Shown piece after piece: positions 1-8,341 of a DNA stretch of 64,000 nt (position 1 is its first letter; every line of letters begins with the position of its first letter). The notes beneath the pieces are model-generated. The model searched no databases. It was not told where the DNA came from and saw nothing but the letters and a program-made list of their open reading frames with translations. Both the position numbers and the translations under genes were made by a program. This stretch comes from Chroococcidiopsis sp. CCMEE 29 (GTDB taxonomy: Bacteria; Cyanobacteriota; Cyanobacteriia; Cyanobacteriales; Chroococcidiopsidaceae), in contig NZ_CP083761.1 in NCBI RefSeq assembly GCF_023558375.1, positions 4,915,001-4,979,000 of the forward strand, written 5' to 3'.

Positions 1-1610
1 ATGATGTTTCGGAAAAGTGACAATGCCATTGACCCGAGTTCAAATTGATTGGCTGCTTCGATTCCGTAGCAAAGATCGTAGGCTGTTGCCAAGTTTGAGA
101 GGGGCGAGGAATTAGACTCTGCTTCTGTAGTTAGACCATTGTTGCAGAGGTTGTTATTACCTATCAGGTGGGATAACAAAGATGTTGGCTGCGATTGGTT
201 TTGTAGCACAAGGTTGCGGTAGTCTTGGTTGAGCGATCGCACAAAACTGCCATCGACAACAATATCTGCGTCCAAAATTTCTCCGGTCAGGGGGTTAACC
301 CGTGATGGTCCCAGGGCAAAAAATCCATCGACTGTATTGATCCAGCGAATCGTGTTGTAGCGTACATCTGCTGGGTCCCATTGGGCATCGTTTGGCATCT
401 GCCGCACTTCAATGGCATCCTTGAATCCTGCCTTCTCAAAGGCTTTGTTCCATATGAGAATACCTTCTTTGACGGCATCACGATACTCCAACGGCACGGC
501 GTTCTCAATCCAGAATACAATTGGTTTCTTCGGTGGAGACAGTTGCAGATTCGGGTTTTGCTTTTCTAGATGCCAACGATTGATATAGCGGACAAACGGC
601 TCCTTGCGATTATCGATTGAAAAGTCTTGATAAGCCGTGATGAAATAGCCAACGCGATCGTCAGCTAAGCGCGGTTGGTAGCTGTGGTTTTCCGGCAGTT
701 GAGACAGACTGTAGCGAACGCGCAGGGTAAGGGCACGACTGTCAGGTAGTGTCGGTAATGGCATTGTCTTTTTGCCGTCAGCAGAAAATCCGTAAACTGA
801 CTCAATTTCCACATTTAGTGGGAAGCCTTTGACATCACCGAAATAAGACTTTTTCTCGTCCAGTTGGTAGGAAACTTGCAGCTGGGAAGACAACGCCGAT
901 GATAATCCAGGTAAATCTTTCAGTAGTAAGTCGCCTAGGTCAATCAGGATAGTTTTATGCTTGGGGTGAATGCTTTTAATCGGGAGTGAATAAAGAACTG
1001 AGTCACTGAACGAGCGATCAAGCGATCGCGCTTGGGGAGAGCCTGGACTAGTGCGAAAATTCACGTTACGAACAACAAAGTGCAAATTGTTATTCACGCG
1101 GCGGAAGTAGAATAGGAAATCATGCAATGGCATTCCACTATAAATTCCGCGCTCACCAATGCCCGATTCCATCGTTACGGTACTAAGGTAGTTTTTATTC
1201 AATTGTTCTGGCTTAATTTCCAGGTAAATACTGCCCTCCTTGTTGCTGTAGAGTGTGAACAGCCCTTTTACCGCTGAAGTATTTTTGACCACCTCATCAA
1301 AAGGCTTCAGATCTGACTGCTTGGATTCTTTAGTGGTCGACTCATCTGCTAAATCTGGATTGTTGGCATCTTTAACCAACTGCAACAACGGTTGCTGTAC
1401 TACTTTTTTGGTGTCTTTGAATACCCAGCCCAAAGGTTGGAACTCTAACTGCTTGTTGACTTTAGTCACCCCTACGCTCAGTTGTGATGCCAGCAACGAA
1501 GTTTTTTCAATCTGCTGCTTTGCTAAAGGAGGTCGTGCGCCAGTGAGTGCGATTCCTAAAACTAGACTAAATAGAACAATATACAATAGCAGTCTTTTCA
1601 TCCTATCCAT
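1..1610 (-). CDS. Zinc-dependent metalloprotease, DUF5117/DUF5118 type (5' part, runs off the left edge)
   Basis: The reverse strand is open from an ATG at 1610 (a second in-frame ATG lies at 1601) to base 1, about 536 codons without a stop, so the gene continues outside the window. A signal peptide or membrane anchor sits at residues 5-25 (KRLLLYIVLFSLVLGIAL). The body matches the cyanobacterial exported metalloprotease family: 'PLGWVFKDTKK' early, 'SLPENHSYQPRLADDRVGYF'-like strands in the middle, and the stretch VPLEYRDAVKEGILIWNKAF followed by FEKAGF. The last is the metzincin-like helix that precedes the zinc site in this family. The HExxH zinc motif itself should lie just beyond the edge, so catalytic integrity cannot be judged. 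The protein is probably a secreted or periplasmic peptidase of unknown substrate. The family call is from recalled similarity. Confidence 0.8.
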   Translation of the reverse strand, partial: MDRMKRLLLYIVLFSLVLGIALTGARPPLAKQQIEKTSLLASQLSVGVTKVNKQLEFQPLGWVFKDTKKVVQQPLLQLVKDANNPDLADESTTKESKQSDLKPFDEVVKNTSAVKGLFTLYSNKEGSIYLEIKPEQLNKNYLSTVTMESGIGERGIYSGMPLHDFLFYFRRVNNNLHFVVRNVNFRTSPGSPQARSLDRSFSDSVLYSLPIKSIHPKHKTILIDLGDLLLKDLPGLSSALSSQLQVSYQLDEKKSYFGDVKGFPLNVEIESVYGFSADGKKTMPLPTLPDSRALTLRVRYSLSQLPENHSYQPRLADDRVGYFITAYQDFSIDNRKEPFVRYINRWHLEKQNPNLQLSPPKKPIVFWIENAVPLEYRDAVKEGILIWNKAFEKAGFKDAIEVRQMPNDAQWDPADVRYNTIRWINTVDGFFALGPSRVNPLTGEILDADIVVDGSFVRSLNQDYRNLVLQNQSQPTSLLSHLIGNNNLCNNGLTTEAESNSSPLSNLATAYDLCYGIEAANQFELGSMALSLFRNI

Positions 1611-1843
1611 CCCGGGCGACGGTTCTTGATAGTGGGTTCACGCTCATAGTGGCTCAGTTGAGTTTTCCCACCTGACCAGTCGCTCTTTGTAGCCTGCGTA
1701 ACCCAGTAAAAGTTGGAGGTTAGCCTTCAAAAGCCATCTTTAGTGCCTACTGTTAGTAGGATGCCAAAATTGTCTTTTGATGAAGGCTTTAACTTCATTT
1801 TGTATCTACCAAGGGAAAATGCGGGAAGTTATTTATCATTCAA

Positions 1844-1883
1844 CCGTGATTCATCCCCCGACTTGTCGGGGGATGAATCACGG
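1844..1883. repeat. Perfect 19-bp inverted repeat with a 2-nt loop
   Basis: CCGTGATTCATCCCCCGAC is followed by TT and then its exact reverse complement. It could be a strong hairpin or terminator. The core CCCCCGACTTGTCGG recurs at 2231-2245 beside the structured stretch described next, which suggests that the two hairpins are related ends of one small mobile element. Confidence 0.75.
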
Positions 1884-2259
1884 GCAGAGTCTTTACTTCT
1901 CATCTGACTTTGTTGTATAATTTGGCACAGAGGTAAGGTAATCAACCTCTTTAAAAACCTTAGTCACCTAACAGGTAAACGCTGTACCTTGACAACTGAA
2001 TCTATCGGGTTCTACTTTGTTGTTCCAGTCGCTACTATTGTAGCTCCTGAAAGTAGGTAAAAGATTCACAGGAGCTGGACGAACAGTACTTAGCTTTAAG
2101 CTAAATCAAACAAAGTTTGCATTCTGCAACTACGGTCGGGCAGACCGGAAGTTAAGCTTCAGGAGAGAACCACCTCTGGCTTAGATACCGCAAGGTCGTC
2201 TCTGTTAAGTGGACTCGTTGAATGAAGAATCCCCCGACTTGTCGGTGGGAGTGTCAAAC
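1844..2259 (+). mobile_element. Probable IS200/IS605-type relic (tnpB tail / omegaRNA-like segment without transposase)
   Basis: No gene is readable between 1611 and 2386. Within it, 2100-2260 reads like the 3' end of cyanobacterial tnpB genes plus the right transposon end: a frame ending near 2221 contains QERTTSGLDTARSSLLSGLVE, followed by a hairpin CCCCCGACTTGTCGG and the tail GGGAGTGTCAA. A related perfect hairpin lies at 1844-1883. No tnpA and no complete tnpB fit between them, so this would be a non-autonomous or decayed copy. In TnpB systems this right-end segment is the source of the guide (omega) RNA. The assignment rests on remembered similarity to such ends and could be wrong. The rest of the 1611-1843 stretch shows nothing recognisable. 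Confidence 0.4.
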
Positions 2260-2386
2260 AATTCAACAAGCCTTCCAACTGATTGGGAGGCGGGATAAGC
2301 CTACCGAAAGGGTGAAATATGGGTAAGGACAAGGTTTTAACCATGAGGTTAATCCAAAATCCAAAATCTAAAATTATCTTTGGTAG

Positions 2387-2959
2387 CTAGCCGATAAAAC
2401 CCACAAACACAATTGCTAGAGAGCTAATTATTGCCAGAATTGACAGCACTAGTCCGACATGATTAAGTTTGCCTGTGCTACTCAATGGTTTATCTACTGC
2501 TGCTGAAAGATTGCTCGTCTGGGTAGAAAGTGCTGGAATAACTTCACCCTCGTCTCTAGGCAACATTACAGACAAAACATTTTCACTAGGGTTAGTTTCA
2601 TCCCCATTCAGAGTCTCCATTGGCTCATTGCCATCCTCTGGCGGACGATCGCTATTACCGTTTGTCTCAGCCACAGCTATCACTTCTGTCATTGACTGCA
2701 ACTCCTTGTCGGGATCGAAGTTGAGACCCAAGGCAGCTAGAATCTCGTCGGGATTACTATTTAGAGCCATGATAAAAGGCAGCAGTTCGGTAATTTCGGG
2801 TTCCAGGTTAGACACAGTTGCTAAGATGAAACTCGACAAAGGACGGCGCTGCTCTTGATAGGTGTCCCAAACTCGTAATTGTACCAACCAGTGCCGATTC
2901 TGTTGGTAGTAAAGCAGCCACTTAACCTTTAAAGAATGACGCAAAGGCTCGATATTCAC
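2387..2959 (-). CDS. DUF5331 domain protein with C-terminal membrane anchor
   Basis: 190 residues from a GTG start at 2959. The N-terminal 90 residues match the cyanobacteria-specific DUF5331 pattern: LRHSLKVKWLLYYQQNRHWL, then WDTYQEQRRPLSSFILATVS, and LLPFIMALNSNPDEILAALGLNFDP. A polar linker follows (about 95-165, rich in Glu, Asp, Asn and Pro), then one hydrophobic segment near the C-terminus (VGLVLSILAIISSLAIVFVGF), so the protein is probably anchored in a membrane with the DUF5331 part in the cytoplasm. Function is unknown. It is the last gene of a same-strand group with 3079-3351 and the PadR regulator at 3451-3804, but the gaps (about 100 nt or more) leave co-transcription open. Confidence 0.75.
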   Translation of the reverse strand: MNIEPLRHSLKVKWLLYYQQNRHWLVQLRVWDTYQEQRRPLSSFILATVSNLEPEITELLPFIMALNSNPDEILAALGLNFDPDKELQSMTEVIAVAETNGNSDRPPEDGNEPMETLNGDETNPSENVLSVMLPRDEGEVIPALSTQTSNLSAAVDKPLSSTGKLNHVGLVLSILAIISSLAIVFVGFIG

Positions 2960-3078
2960 GCGACACTTAACTCCAAATGAAAATAGTCCACATGGAAAGT
3001 TTGGCGAATCGTCATGCTGCTAGTCAATCCGCAGAAACGAGAAAAAACGACAGGCTTAAACTAAGAAGGTATTACGCT

Positions 3079-3351
3079 TCAGGATCTACCGTAGTGCTGT
3101 TCGAGCTCTAGTTGCCTCTGCTTACTGAACAAGCAGATGGCGAGTGCTGCGTTACGTATTTGATATAGCCGATTCTGCTGTTCTGCCGTCGTCCTTGCTG
3201 GTTCCCATACCAACTCACCCGAGGCTAGCATCTGATTGACTACACTTATCCACCCAAGGATATAGGGGTTAGCAGTTCGTGCGTAGGCGGCGATCGCTTG
3301 GCAGTATCCTTCAAAGTTAAGCTCAAAGCTTGGTAACGTATCAATCTCCAT
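3079..3351 (-). CDS. Small conserved-looking hypothetical protein
   Basis: About 90 residues from ATG 3351 (MEIDTLPSFELNF...). An upstream TTG at 3375 is in frame, but I prefer the ATG. The protein is soluble and largely helical (GYCQAIAAYARTANPYILGW, then TTAEQQNRLYQIRNAALAIC), with no signal peptide or membrane segment. I do not recognise a family. It lies between a PadR regulator and a DUF5331 gene on the same strand, which makes a small regulatory cluster possible, but the sequence itself gives no function. Confidence 0.55.
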   Translation of the reverse strand: MEIDTLPSFELNFEGYCQAIAAYARTANPYILGWISVVNQMLASGELVWEPARTTAEQQNRLYQIRNAALAICLFSKQRQLELEQHYGRS

Positions 3352-3450
3352 ATTTGGTGTGCTTATAATTCTCAAGCTGGCTCTCGTTGAGTATAGCGAG
3401 GTCGAGCGTGTCTATCTTATGTCTAAGGTATGACTAATTTATGTCTAAGT

Positions 3451-3804
3451 TTAGTTTTGGTTTTTTTGCACTGCAGTGCTTGTTTGCCAAAGATGAGCCA
3501 GCTTCTGCGCCTCGGATTGCCACTGCTGACGCAGCTGATACATCCGTCTGGCTCGTCCGCGTCCTGCGACTCTTTTCCAGTAACTGTTGACTGCCTCTTC
3601 TTCTTCAAGAAATTTCAACGCACTATACAGGACAGTATCAGACAGCCGATGGTCTGGATATTCCCTCTCCAATTGCTGCATTAGCTCCGTACCGTAAGAC
3701 TCTCCCCGGAGCAAAACTGAAAGGATATAGCACACCGCTTCTTCCTGAGTTAAATAAATTGGCGGTGGGTTTTCAAAAAAGTGATAGATATCCTCAATTT
3801 TCAT
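3451..3804 (-). CDS. PadR-family transcriptional regulator
   Basis: 117 residues. The core is a PadR winged helix-turn-helix: YILSVLLRGESYGTELMQQL (helices 1-2), HRLSDTVLYSALKFLEEEEA (recognition helix 'S..T.Y.AL..LE..G'-like), then the wing with a basic RGRARRMYQL. PadR proteins bind DNA as dimers and usually repress neighbouring genes. The C-terminal helix used for dimerisation is short (LRQQWQSEAQKLAHLWQT). It lies upstream of two small same-strand genes (3079-3351 and DUF5331) that are plausible targets, which is inference from position only. Confidence 0.85.
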   Translation of the reverse strand: MKIEDIYHFFENPPPIYLTQEEAVCYILSVLLRGESYGTELMQQLEREYPDHRLSDTVLYSALKFLEEEEAVNSYWKRVAGRGRARRMYQLRQQWQSEAQKLAHLWQTSTAVQKNQN

Positions 3805-4266
3805 TAACTATTGCAGGGAGAAAGGCAATAAAAATCGAACTCCATTACCTTCTCTGCACAGAGAAGATGATGTTTACACCACTTCTGCTTATCGCACGTT
3901 TTTTGCTCCTCCCAACCCCTCTTTTGAAGAGGGCAAAAAGGTTTCATCAAAGTGCAAGTAAATCAAGAAACGGTATTAGTGTTCATACAGTAGAGAGATA
4001 GTTTCTAAACTGCTTGAGTTAATGCTTCTTAACTCAATTTATTCTTGGATTAAAAGTATGCTCTTCTAAAAGCTAAAAATTGTCCATACATTAAAGTTCA
4101 GATACTTTAGATGGTTTTGTCTTCTTATCGTTCAGAGAAGTTCAGGTTGTTCTAGAAAATTTTTAAACGCTCTATAGTTGTGCTGCAAAAACTATTTATC
4201 TGAGTAGTTAAGAGACTAGAGTTTGACGTAGAGCTAAGCAATTTAGCCTTAAATTCAGTTGGCTGC
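3805..4266. other. Intergenic, nothing recognisable
   Basis: 462 bases between the PadR gene and the SepF-like gene. AT-rich, with a short palindrome CCCCTCTTTTGAAGAGGG near 3918 and no convincing gene or RNA. Confidence 0.5.
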
Positions 4267-4539
4267 TTATATACTTAAACGAACACAGCTAGGCGTAAAC
4301 AAAAAGACATCTTTACCGATTCGCTCTTGATTACCCTGTATGGAGTAGGTACCACCCGCAACAAAGTCCACCACGCGCTGTGCCTGCTCTGAGTCCATCA
4401 TTGTTAGGTTTAACACTACGGACTTGCGCTCTCGCAAGGCTTGAATTACCTGAGGTATTTCTTCAAACGAGCGCGGCTGCATTATTATCACTTCCGCCAT
4501 AGTGTTGATATCTACGGGTATCCCAACTACATTACTCAT
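4267..4539 (-). CDS. Short SepF/YlmF-like protein (SepF core only)
   Basis: The SepF domain is clear: [63 protein letters not shown]. SepF anchors and bundles FtsZ at the division site. I chose ATG 4539 because GAGGG lies 5 nt upstream. ATG 4551 and TTG 4593 are in-frame alternatives. At about 90 residues this is essentially the globular domain alone: the N-terminal amphipathic membrane helix and linker of ordinary cyanobacterial SepF (about 180-200 residues) are missing. It is probably a paralogue rather than the main division protein. Neighbours give no division context. Confidence 0.75.
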   Translation of the reverse strand: MSNVVGIPVDINTMAEVIIMQPRSFEEIPQVIQALRERKSVVLNLTMMDSEQAQRVVDFVAGGTYSIQGNQERIGKDVFLFTPSCVRLSI

Positions 4540-4758
4540 TGTTACCCTCATTCCCGGTGTTAAAGCAGTTACTTTTCTTGCTATGAGGTGCAAAAATTAG
4601 CATTTCATAGCATAAAGATACGAAGCAATAGAATAAGATTAGATAACGGGAGTTAAGGAGAATATGCACCTGAGTTAATAAAAATGCAACATTACACTGC
4701 CAGTTCTGCTACTCGAAGCCAAGCAAATTTAGTACCATCCAAGTTTCAGCAACAGACT

Positions 4759-4968
4759 TCACAGATGATTTGTCAAAAGTTTTACAGCTTCTTCTTGTGT
4801 TTGAAAGAAATAAGGTTTACCATCACTAGCGATTGTATACCAGCAGCCTTTTGATGCGTTGATTTCACCTTGCCAAGAAATAACCCCTGAGGGATGCTCG
4901 TTAATCAAAAGTTCGTAATCTTTACACTCACTGCTGTCTAAAGTGCATACCAATTCGACTTCTTGCAT
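4759..4968 (-). CDS. Small hypothetical protein
   Basis: 69 residues (MQEVELVCTLDSSECKDYEL...). It has two or three predicted strands and a QEEAVKLLTNHL C-terminal helix, three cysteines, and no signal or membrane segment. An AGG lies about 10 nt before the ATG. No family is recognised. It stands alone between intergenic stretches, and its codon use and coherent hydrophobic pattern make it more likely real than chance. Confidence 0.45.
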   Translation of the reverse strand: MQEVELVCTLDSSECKDYELLINEHPSGVISWQGEINASKGCWYTIASDGKPYFFQTQEEAVKLLTNHL

Positions 4969-5620
4969 TTATTTAACCTGCTAATAATGAAGGTTCGTCA
5001 GTTCAATTAGTATTGACCTCGGCTTTATATATCCCCTATCCTAGGGATAAGCTTGAGTATGATTCTCTACAGGTTTTCTAACTACAGATGTCAGCTTTGT
5101 AATTAGTTTTATCCTTTGCCTAGTCACGAGTCAAGTAAAGGAATTAGTTCAGGAATTAAAGGTACAGTTATTATACTCTGGTCAAAGCTAGAGCTTGTCT
5201 ATACAGAAAAGTTCAGAAAAGTTCAGTTCTTGGCAACTGAACTTAGCTGTGTATGATAATGATGCTAATAGTAGCAGAACCATCGGATAAAATGTAGCTG
5301 TTAGCACTCTCTGAATAACCTGGGATTGATTCTGCAATCTTTGACTAGCTTTAACTTAACAAAACGGTGGTTGAGAATCTTTTCTATTCCCCAACTTTCT
5401 CTTGGTTTTCCCGCCTCATCTCCATCATGAATCAGTTTGATTCTCTTGGAGTGTTACATAATCTTTTGGACGATTTCTACTTTTCTTCTGTCTAGAGTGA
5501 CAGAAGTAAGTTAAGTACCTATAAATAGCTACAGTTTAAATCCACTTATTGAGAATGAGTAAAGTGCTGGAGTCCACTCTATAAACAGCAAAACCCTCTT
5601 GTAAAGAGAGTGTCAGTAAA
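4969..5620. other. Intergenic, one hairpin
   Basis: About 650 bases with no gene. AAGTTCAGT and ACTGAACTT (5219-5244) form a 9-bp stem with an 8-nt loop. GTTCAG also occurs just before it as a short direct repeat. No promoter or RNA is assignable. Confidence 0.5.
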
Positions 5621-5685
5621 TGGAGAATAGGGAACTCGAATCCCTGACCTCTGCGGTGCGATCGCAGCGCTCTACCAACTGAGCT
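5621..5685 (-). pseudogene. Displaced 3' fragment of tRNA-Ala(CGC): left attachment site
   Basis: Read on the minus strand, this is tRNA-Ala from the D stem (GCTCAGTTGGTAGAGC) to the discriminator base. It lacks the 5' acceptor strand, so it is not a functional tRNA. 5642-5685 is identical (44 bp) to 15016-15059 in the intact gene. Left of that it differs, but the T stem still pairs perfectly (AGGGA with TCCCT), better than in the intact copy, which has a G-U pair. This is what an original chromosomal 3' end, displaced by an inserting element that supplied its own tRNA end, should look like. Confidence 0.8.
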
Positions 5686-5713
5686 TCTGGTTTCAAGGCT
5701 CTACCCATTACCT

Positions 5714-5732
5714 TTGGGACAGACTTGGGACA
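5714..5732 (+). repeat. Island end repeat, left copy (arm-type site candidate)
   Basis: TTGGGACAGACTTGGGACA, itself two GGGACA units 11 bp apart, 28 bp inside the left 44-bp core. The same 19-mer with one change is at 14948-14966 in the same orientation. It resembles the direct repeats bound by the arm-binding domain of tyrosine recombinases, but no recombinase is present to confirm this. Confidence 0.55.
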
Positions 5733-5783
5733 ATGAGAGAGAGGTAGTCCTGAATAAGTAAGGATGGGGGGCAGATAGTTGTC

Positions 5784-6180
5784 CTAAATACGTAGGAGTT
5801 TGTTGTAGTGATGAATGAAATACCAGATAGCTCCAATGTGGTTATCCATCTTTTTGGAGAAAGATAAAGTTTTTCTAACTAGACGTGAAACTCTTTGACG
5901 TCTAGTGCAGTTAAATCGCTCAATCAGATTAGTCTTGCCACTTTTCTTGTCAACTGCTCGATGCCTAGACTTGGGAAAAATCTCATCGTAGGCACCCCAG
6001 AAATCGGTATAACACATAGCACACTGCCGATACAGTGCGGGTAAAGATTTCCATAAGCCTTCTGCTCCCTTGCGGCTTTGTTCACCAATATAAACACCGA
6101 CGATTTCTTTGGTTTCTATATCTAATGCCAACCAAATCCACTGCTTGTTCTTCTTGTTGGCTACAAACGACCACATATCA
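5784..6180 (-). pseudogene. IS1-family transposase orfB fragment (catalytic part)
   Basis: It encodes MWSFVANKKNKQWIWLALDI, then VGVYIGEQSRKGAEGLWKSL, CYTDFWGAYDEI and LIERFNCTRRQRVSRLVRKT. This is the DDE nuclease half of an IS1 transposase: Asp in DMW and TDFWGAY, Glu in IERFN. The upstream join to orfA is broken by the IS110 inserted at 6181, so no full transposase can be made here. An open frame extends a few codons into IS110 sequence (to about 6197), which should not be taken as the natural start. Confidence 0.85.
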
Positions 6181-6489
6181 GTCATGTGGATTGTCAAGGG
6201 GATCTACTACAATCAGCTCAATCATTGTTACTCACCCCACGTCCTGTTTCAGGTAGATATAACTCGATTCAAGGACCTTCTCGACAATCAGTCATTCGTA
6301 GTCACTGTCGTAACAGTGCTACACTTTCCTCGTTCGTTGTGAAGGAGCTGCGCCTCAAACATCAAAACGTGGTCGCCAAGCGCTCACCGAAATGTGGACG
6401 GGGTCACAGCAGAAAAATCTGTCGATGCATCCTGAAAATGAGCTGTTAATTTTTCGATAATTTGACTAAAACAATCGCCTTTCTAGTCT
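6181..6489 (-). ncRNA. Long 3' non-coding end of IS110: candidate bridge-RNA region
   Basis: IS110-type elements encode a structured bridge RNA in their longer non-coding end. Here the longer end is downstream of the transposase gene, as in the IS1111 subgroup. I see short complementary stretches but did not fold the RNA, so this is placement by family knowledge, not by a recognised structure. Confidence 0.25.
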
Positions 6490-7560
6490 TTAAGCTGTAG
6501 TAAGAGCCTTAGAATTTCGATATTCCATCTGGTAATTAACTTGGTTGTGGAAAGCTGCCCGAATCCGACCAATCAGTTTTCTAGCAACAGCAACAATCGC
6601 TCGCTTTTTGCCAGTGCGAGGATAGAGTCTCTCAAAGAACTCCCCTAAGGCTGTATCTTTCTCAATCGCCCGCCACGCGCTCTCTACCAGTATTCCTCTC
6701 AAGCGGCTATTGCCTTGTCTACTGATATGCCCTCGACGGATGTTATCGCCACTAGAATATTCGGCGGGAGTCAGCCCTGTAAAGGAAAACAGTTGACGTT
6801 CATTGTTGAATTGCGACATATCACCTAATTCATTGGCAAGTATGCGAGCAGAGAGTGGACCTACCCCAGGTGCAGAACGGTAAGTTGCTTCGTTGGGGTC
6901 TGTCTTCGCTTGCTCCTTAATCGCTTGAGTCAGCTTGCAAATCTCCTCGTCTAACTTCCTCCAGATGTTCCAATGGGCTTCAATCACAATTCTCAACTCA
7001 GAGGATGAAGTACCATCAACAATCTCCCGAACCAGTTTGTGACTCATCGGTCGGTTCTCGTCATACTGAATCAGTCCCAGTTGATGAAATTTCATTCTGA
7101 TTTTATTTTTGATTGCGGTTCGTTCTTCAACCAGCTGTTGTCGGGTTCGCGTTAGCATTCGCCGTTGCTCTTGCTGCTCAGTAGGAATGCGATTGCCTCT
7201 TACTCGCCCCGCCTCAAGCAGAGCTGCCATTTTTTGAGCATCCCGTTTGTCTGTCTTGACTCGGTCATTGGCAGCAACTTCAATTGCAGCGGCATGAACC
7301 ACGATGTTGTCAATCCCATATTTCACTAACTCTCGATGCAGCGCAAATCCTGAAAACCCTGCTTCATAAACAGAATGGATGGTTGCTCCACTAAAGTATT
7401 TTTGCAGCTGTTGTGATAGTTCTTTCGGTGAAGCAACTGTTGTCCATTTCTTGATTACTTCTTTGTCTACTCTGGCGACTACTGAATAACTTTTCTTGTG
7501 AACATCAATTCCGATGAAGACTTCTTTTCCGGTGTATGAAGCTTGTTTCAGGCTTTTCAT
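6490..7560 (-). CDS. IS110-family transposase
   Basis: 356 residues, full length. The N-terminal DEDD RuvC-like domain starts at FIGIDVHKKSYSVVARV (first Asp), with VYEAGFSGFALHREL (Glu) and VKTDKRDAQKMAALLEAG (paired Asp). The C-terminal Tnp_20 domain has YRSAPGVGPLSARILANELG, FSFTGLTPAEYSSG and GHISRQGNSRLRGILVESAW, where the serine of S-R-Q-G-N-S is the expected nucleophile. It looks intact and could act on its own element. It sits inside an IS1 copy. Confidence 0.95.
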   Translation of the reverse strand: MKSLKQASYTGKEVFIGIDVHKKSYSVVARVDKEVIKKWTTVASPKELSQQLQKYFSGATIHSVYEAGFSGFALHRELVKYGIDNIVVHAAAIEVAANDRVKTDKRDAQKMAALLEAGRVRGNRIPTEQQEQRRMLTRTRQQLVEERTAIKNKIRMKFHQLGLIQYDENRPMSHKLVREIVDGTSSSELRIVIEAHWNIWRKLDEEICKLTQAIKEQAKTDPNEATYRSAPGVGPLSARILANELGDMSQFNNERQLFSFTGLTPAEYSSGDNIRRGHISRQGNSRLRGILVESAWRAIEKDTALGEFFERLYPRTGKKRAIVAVARKLIGRIRAAFHNQVNYQMEYRNSKALTTA

Positions 7561-7659
7561 AAAACACCACCCGTTTCTACAACAACTAGGTTATCTACAA
7601 GAAGTTTGACATTGCCTTTAACCTCATACAATCCAGCATAGGAACATCACACTGGATAG

Positions 7660-7971
7660 TCAGCCGCCTTTTTTTTTGGGCCAAACTTCTACGTCTTTTG
7701 GAATCAATCTGTATAAGGTATTGACATATGTCTGCAACCATCTTTCTGATACACCAGTAACCCTAGCAATACCAGCTAGTGGTAGTTTTTCTAGCAGCAG
7801 CTTGTCTATTAAATCTTTAGTTTCCTGCTCAATTACCTTGTTCTTTGGATTTAGAACAAATTGTCTGCCACAGCTTTTACACAAGAAATTCTGTTTACCA
7901 TTATGAATGAAGCCGTTTTTGACTACTTGCTCACAATCACAGCTTGGGCAGGAAATGATATTTTCTGACAT
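7660..7971 (-). CDS. IS1-family orfA (InsA-like zinc-ribbon DNA-binding protein)
   Basis: 103 residues. An N-terminal zinc ribbon (CPSCDCEQVVKNG ... QNFLCKSCGRQFV) and a helix-turn-helix (LPLAGIARVTGVSERWLQTYV) are the terminus-binding part of an IS1 transposase. It ends ...VWPKKKGG just after a run of nine A, the expected site of the -1 frameshift into orfB. Because orfB is now 1.46 kb away, only this DNA-binding portion can be made. In IS1 that portion represses transposition. Confidence 0.9.
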   Translation of the reverse strand: MSENIISCPSCDCEQVVKNGFIHNGKQNFLCKSCGRQFVLNPKNKVIEQETKDLIDKLLLEKLPLAGIARVTGVSERWLQTYVNTLYRLIPKDVEVWPKKKGG

Positions 7972-8035
7972 GGTTATTTTTTAAAGACACATACCCTATA
8001 TCCTTACTTATTCAGGACTACCGCTTTATCTAGGT

Positions 8036-8341
8036 TCACTCAGCAACAAAGTCAAACGCAACAGCGTCTTCGAGAATCGCAAACAAGGCATTTTTAACGA
8101 TCTCGTGCTTGGGATGTGGTAGATAAAAGTCGCGTGCTACTGCACTTTCAAAGGTGGTGAGAAAGCCATGCGTAAAGCCTTTGTTGAATCCCTCAGGACT
8201 GGAATAAGCACCGCTAGAACAGTAATCAATTCCGGGAATAGATTGCTTTAATTCCTCAACTGCTTGCAGAACTTCAGCGATCGCAGTGTCGTTCACATCT
8301 TGCTTAAATTTGAGCAGTACCATGTGATGAACTTGAGGCAT
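8036..8341 (-). CDS. Dabb-domain (stress-responsive A/B barrel) protein
   Basis: 101 residues, one complete ferredoxin-like Dabb domain: HHMVLLKFKQDVNDTAIAEV, LKQSIPGIDYCSSGAYSSPEG, NKGFTHGFLTTFESAVARDFYLPHPKHE and a final strand DAVAFDFVAE. The F-x-x-x-x-A-R-D-x-Y-L-P-H-P-x-H motif is typical. Such proteins are dimeric; members range from plant stress proteins to polyketide cyclases. The gene lies between an IS1 end at 8022 and a third IS1-type end at 8558, both pointing outward on the right, so it may travel as a passenger. Confidence 0.9.
   Translation of the reverse strand: MPQVHHMVLLKFKQDVNDTAIAEVLQAVEELKQSIPGIDYCSSGAYSSPEGFNKGFTHGFLTTFESAVARDFYLPHPKHEIVKNALFAILEDAVAFDFVAE

Larger units (their letters stand above)
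6181..7644 (-). mobile_element. IS110-family element inserted in the IS1 transposase
   Basis: The bounds come from reconstructing IS1: orfA sequence stops at ATCA 7645-7648 and orfB resumes at ATCA 6177-6180 (plus-strand notation), so about 1.46 kb was inserted and the tetramer ATCA is found at both junctions. The element has no inverted ends, as expected of the family. It contains one transposase gene with about 85 bases before it and about 310 bases after it. Confidence 0.75.
5743..8022 (-). mobile_element. IS1-family insertion sequence, interrupted by an IS110 element
   Basis: 23-bp inverted ends (GGTAGTCCTGAATAAGTAAG...) lie at 5743 and 8022. OrfA (7660-7971) and orfB (5784-6180) are on the minus strand, separated by an IS110 insertion. 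In the uninterrupted element a run of nine A at the end of orfA would allow the -1 frameshift known for IS1, giving ...PKKKRRLTIQCD joined to MWSFVANKKNKQW. No target-site duplication is visible. A third copy of the end, matching the 5743 end over 32 bp, lies at 8527-8558 beyond a Dabb-domain gene. Confidence 0.85.

Noticed and set aside
5621-5685. A second tRNA-Ala gene
   Set aside because: Lacks the 5' acceptor strand and start of the D arm; cannot fold into a complete tRNA.
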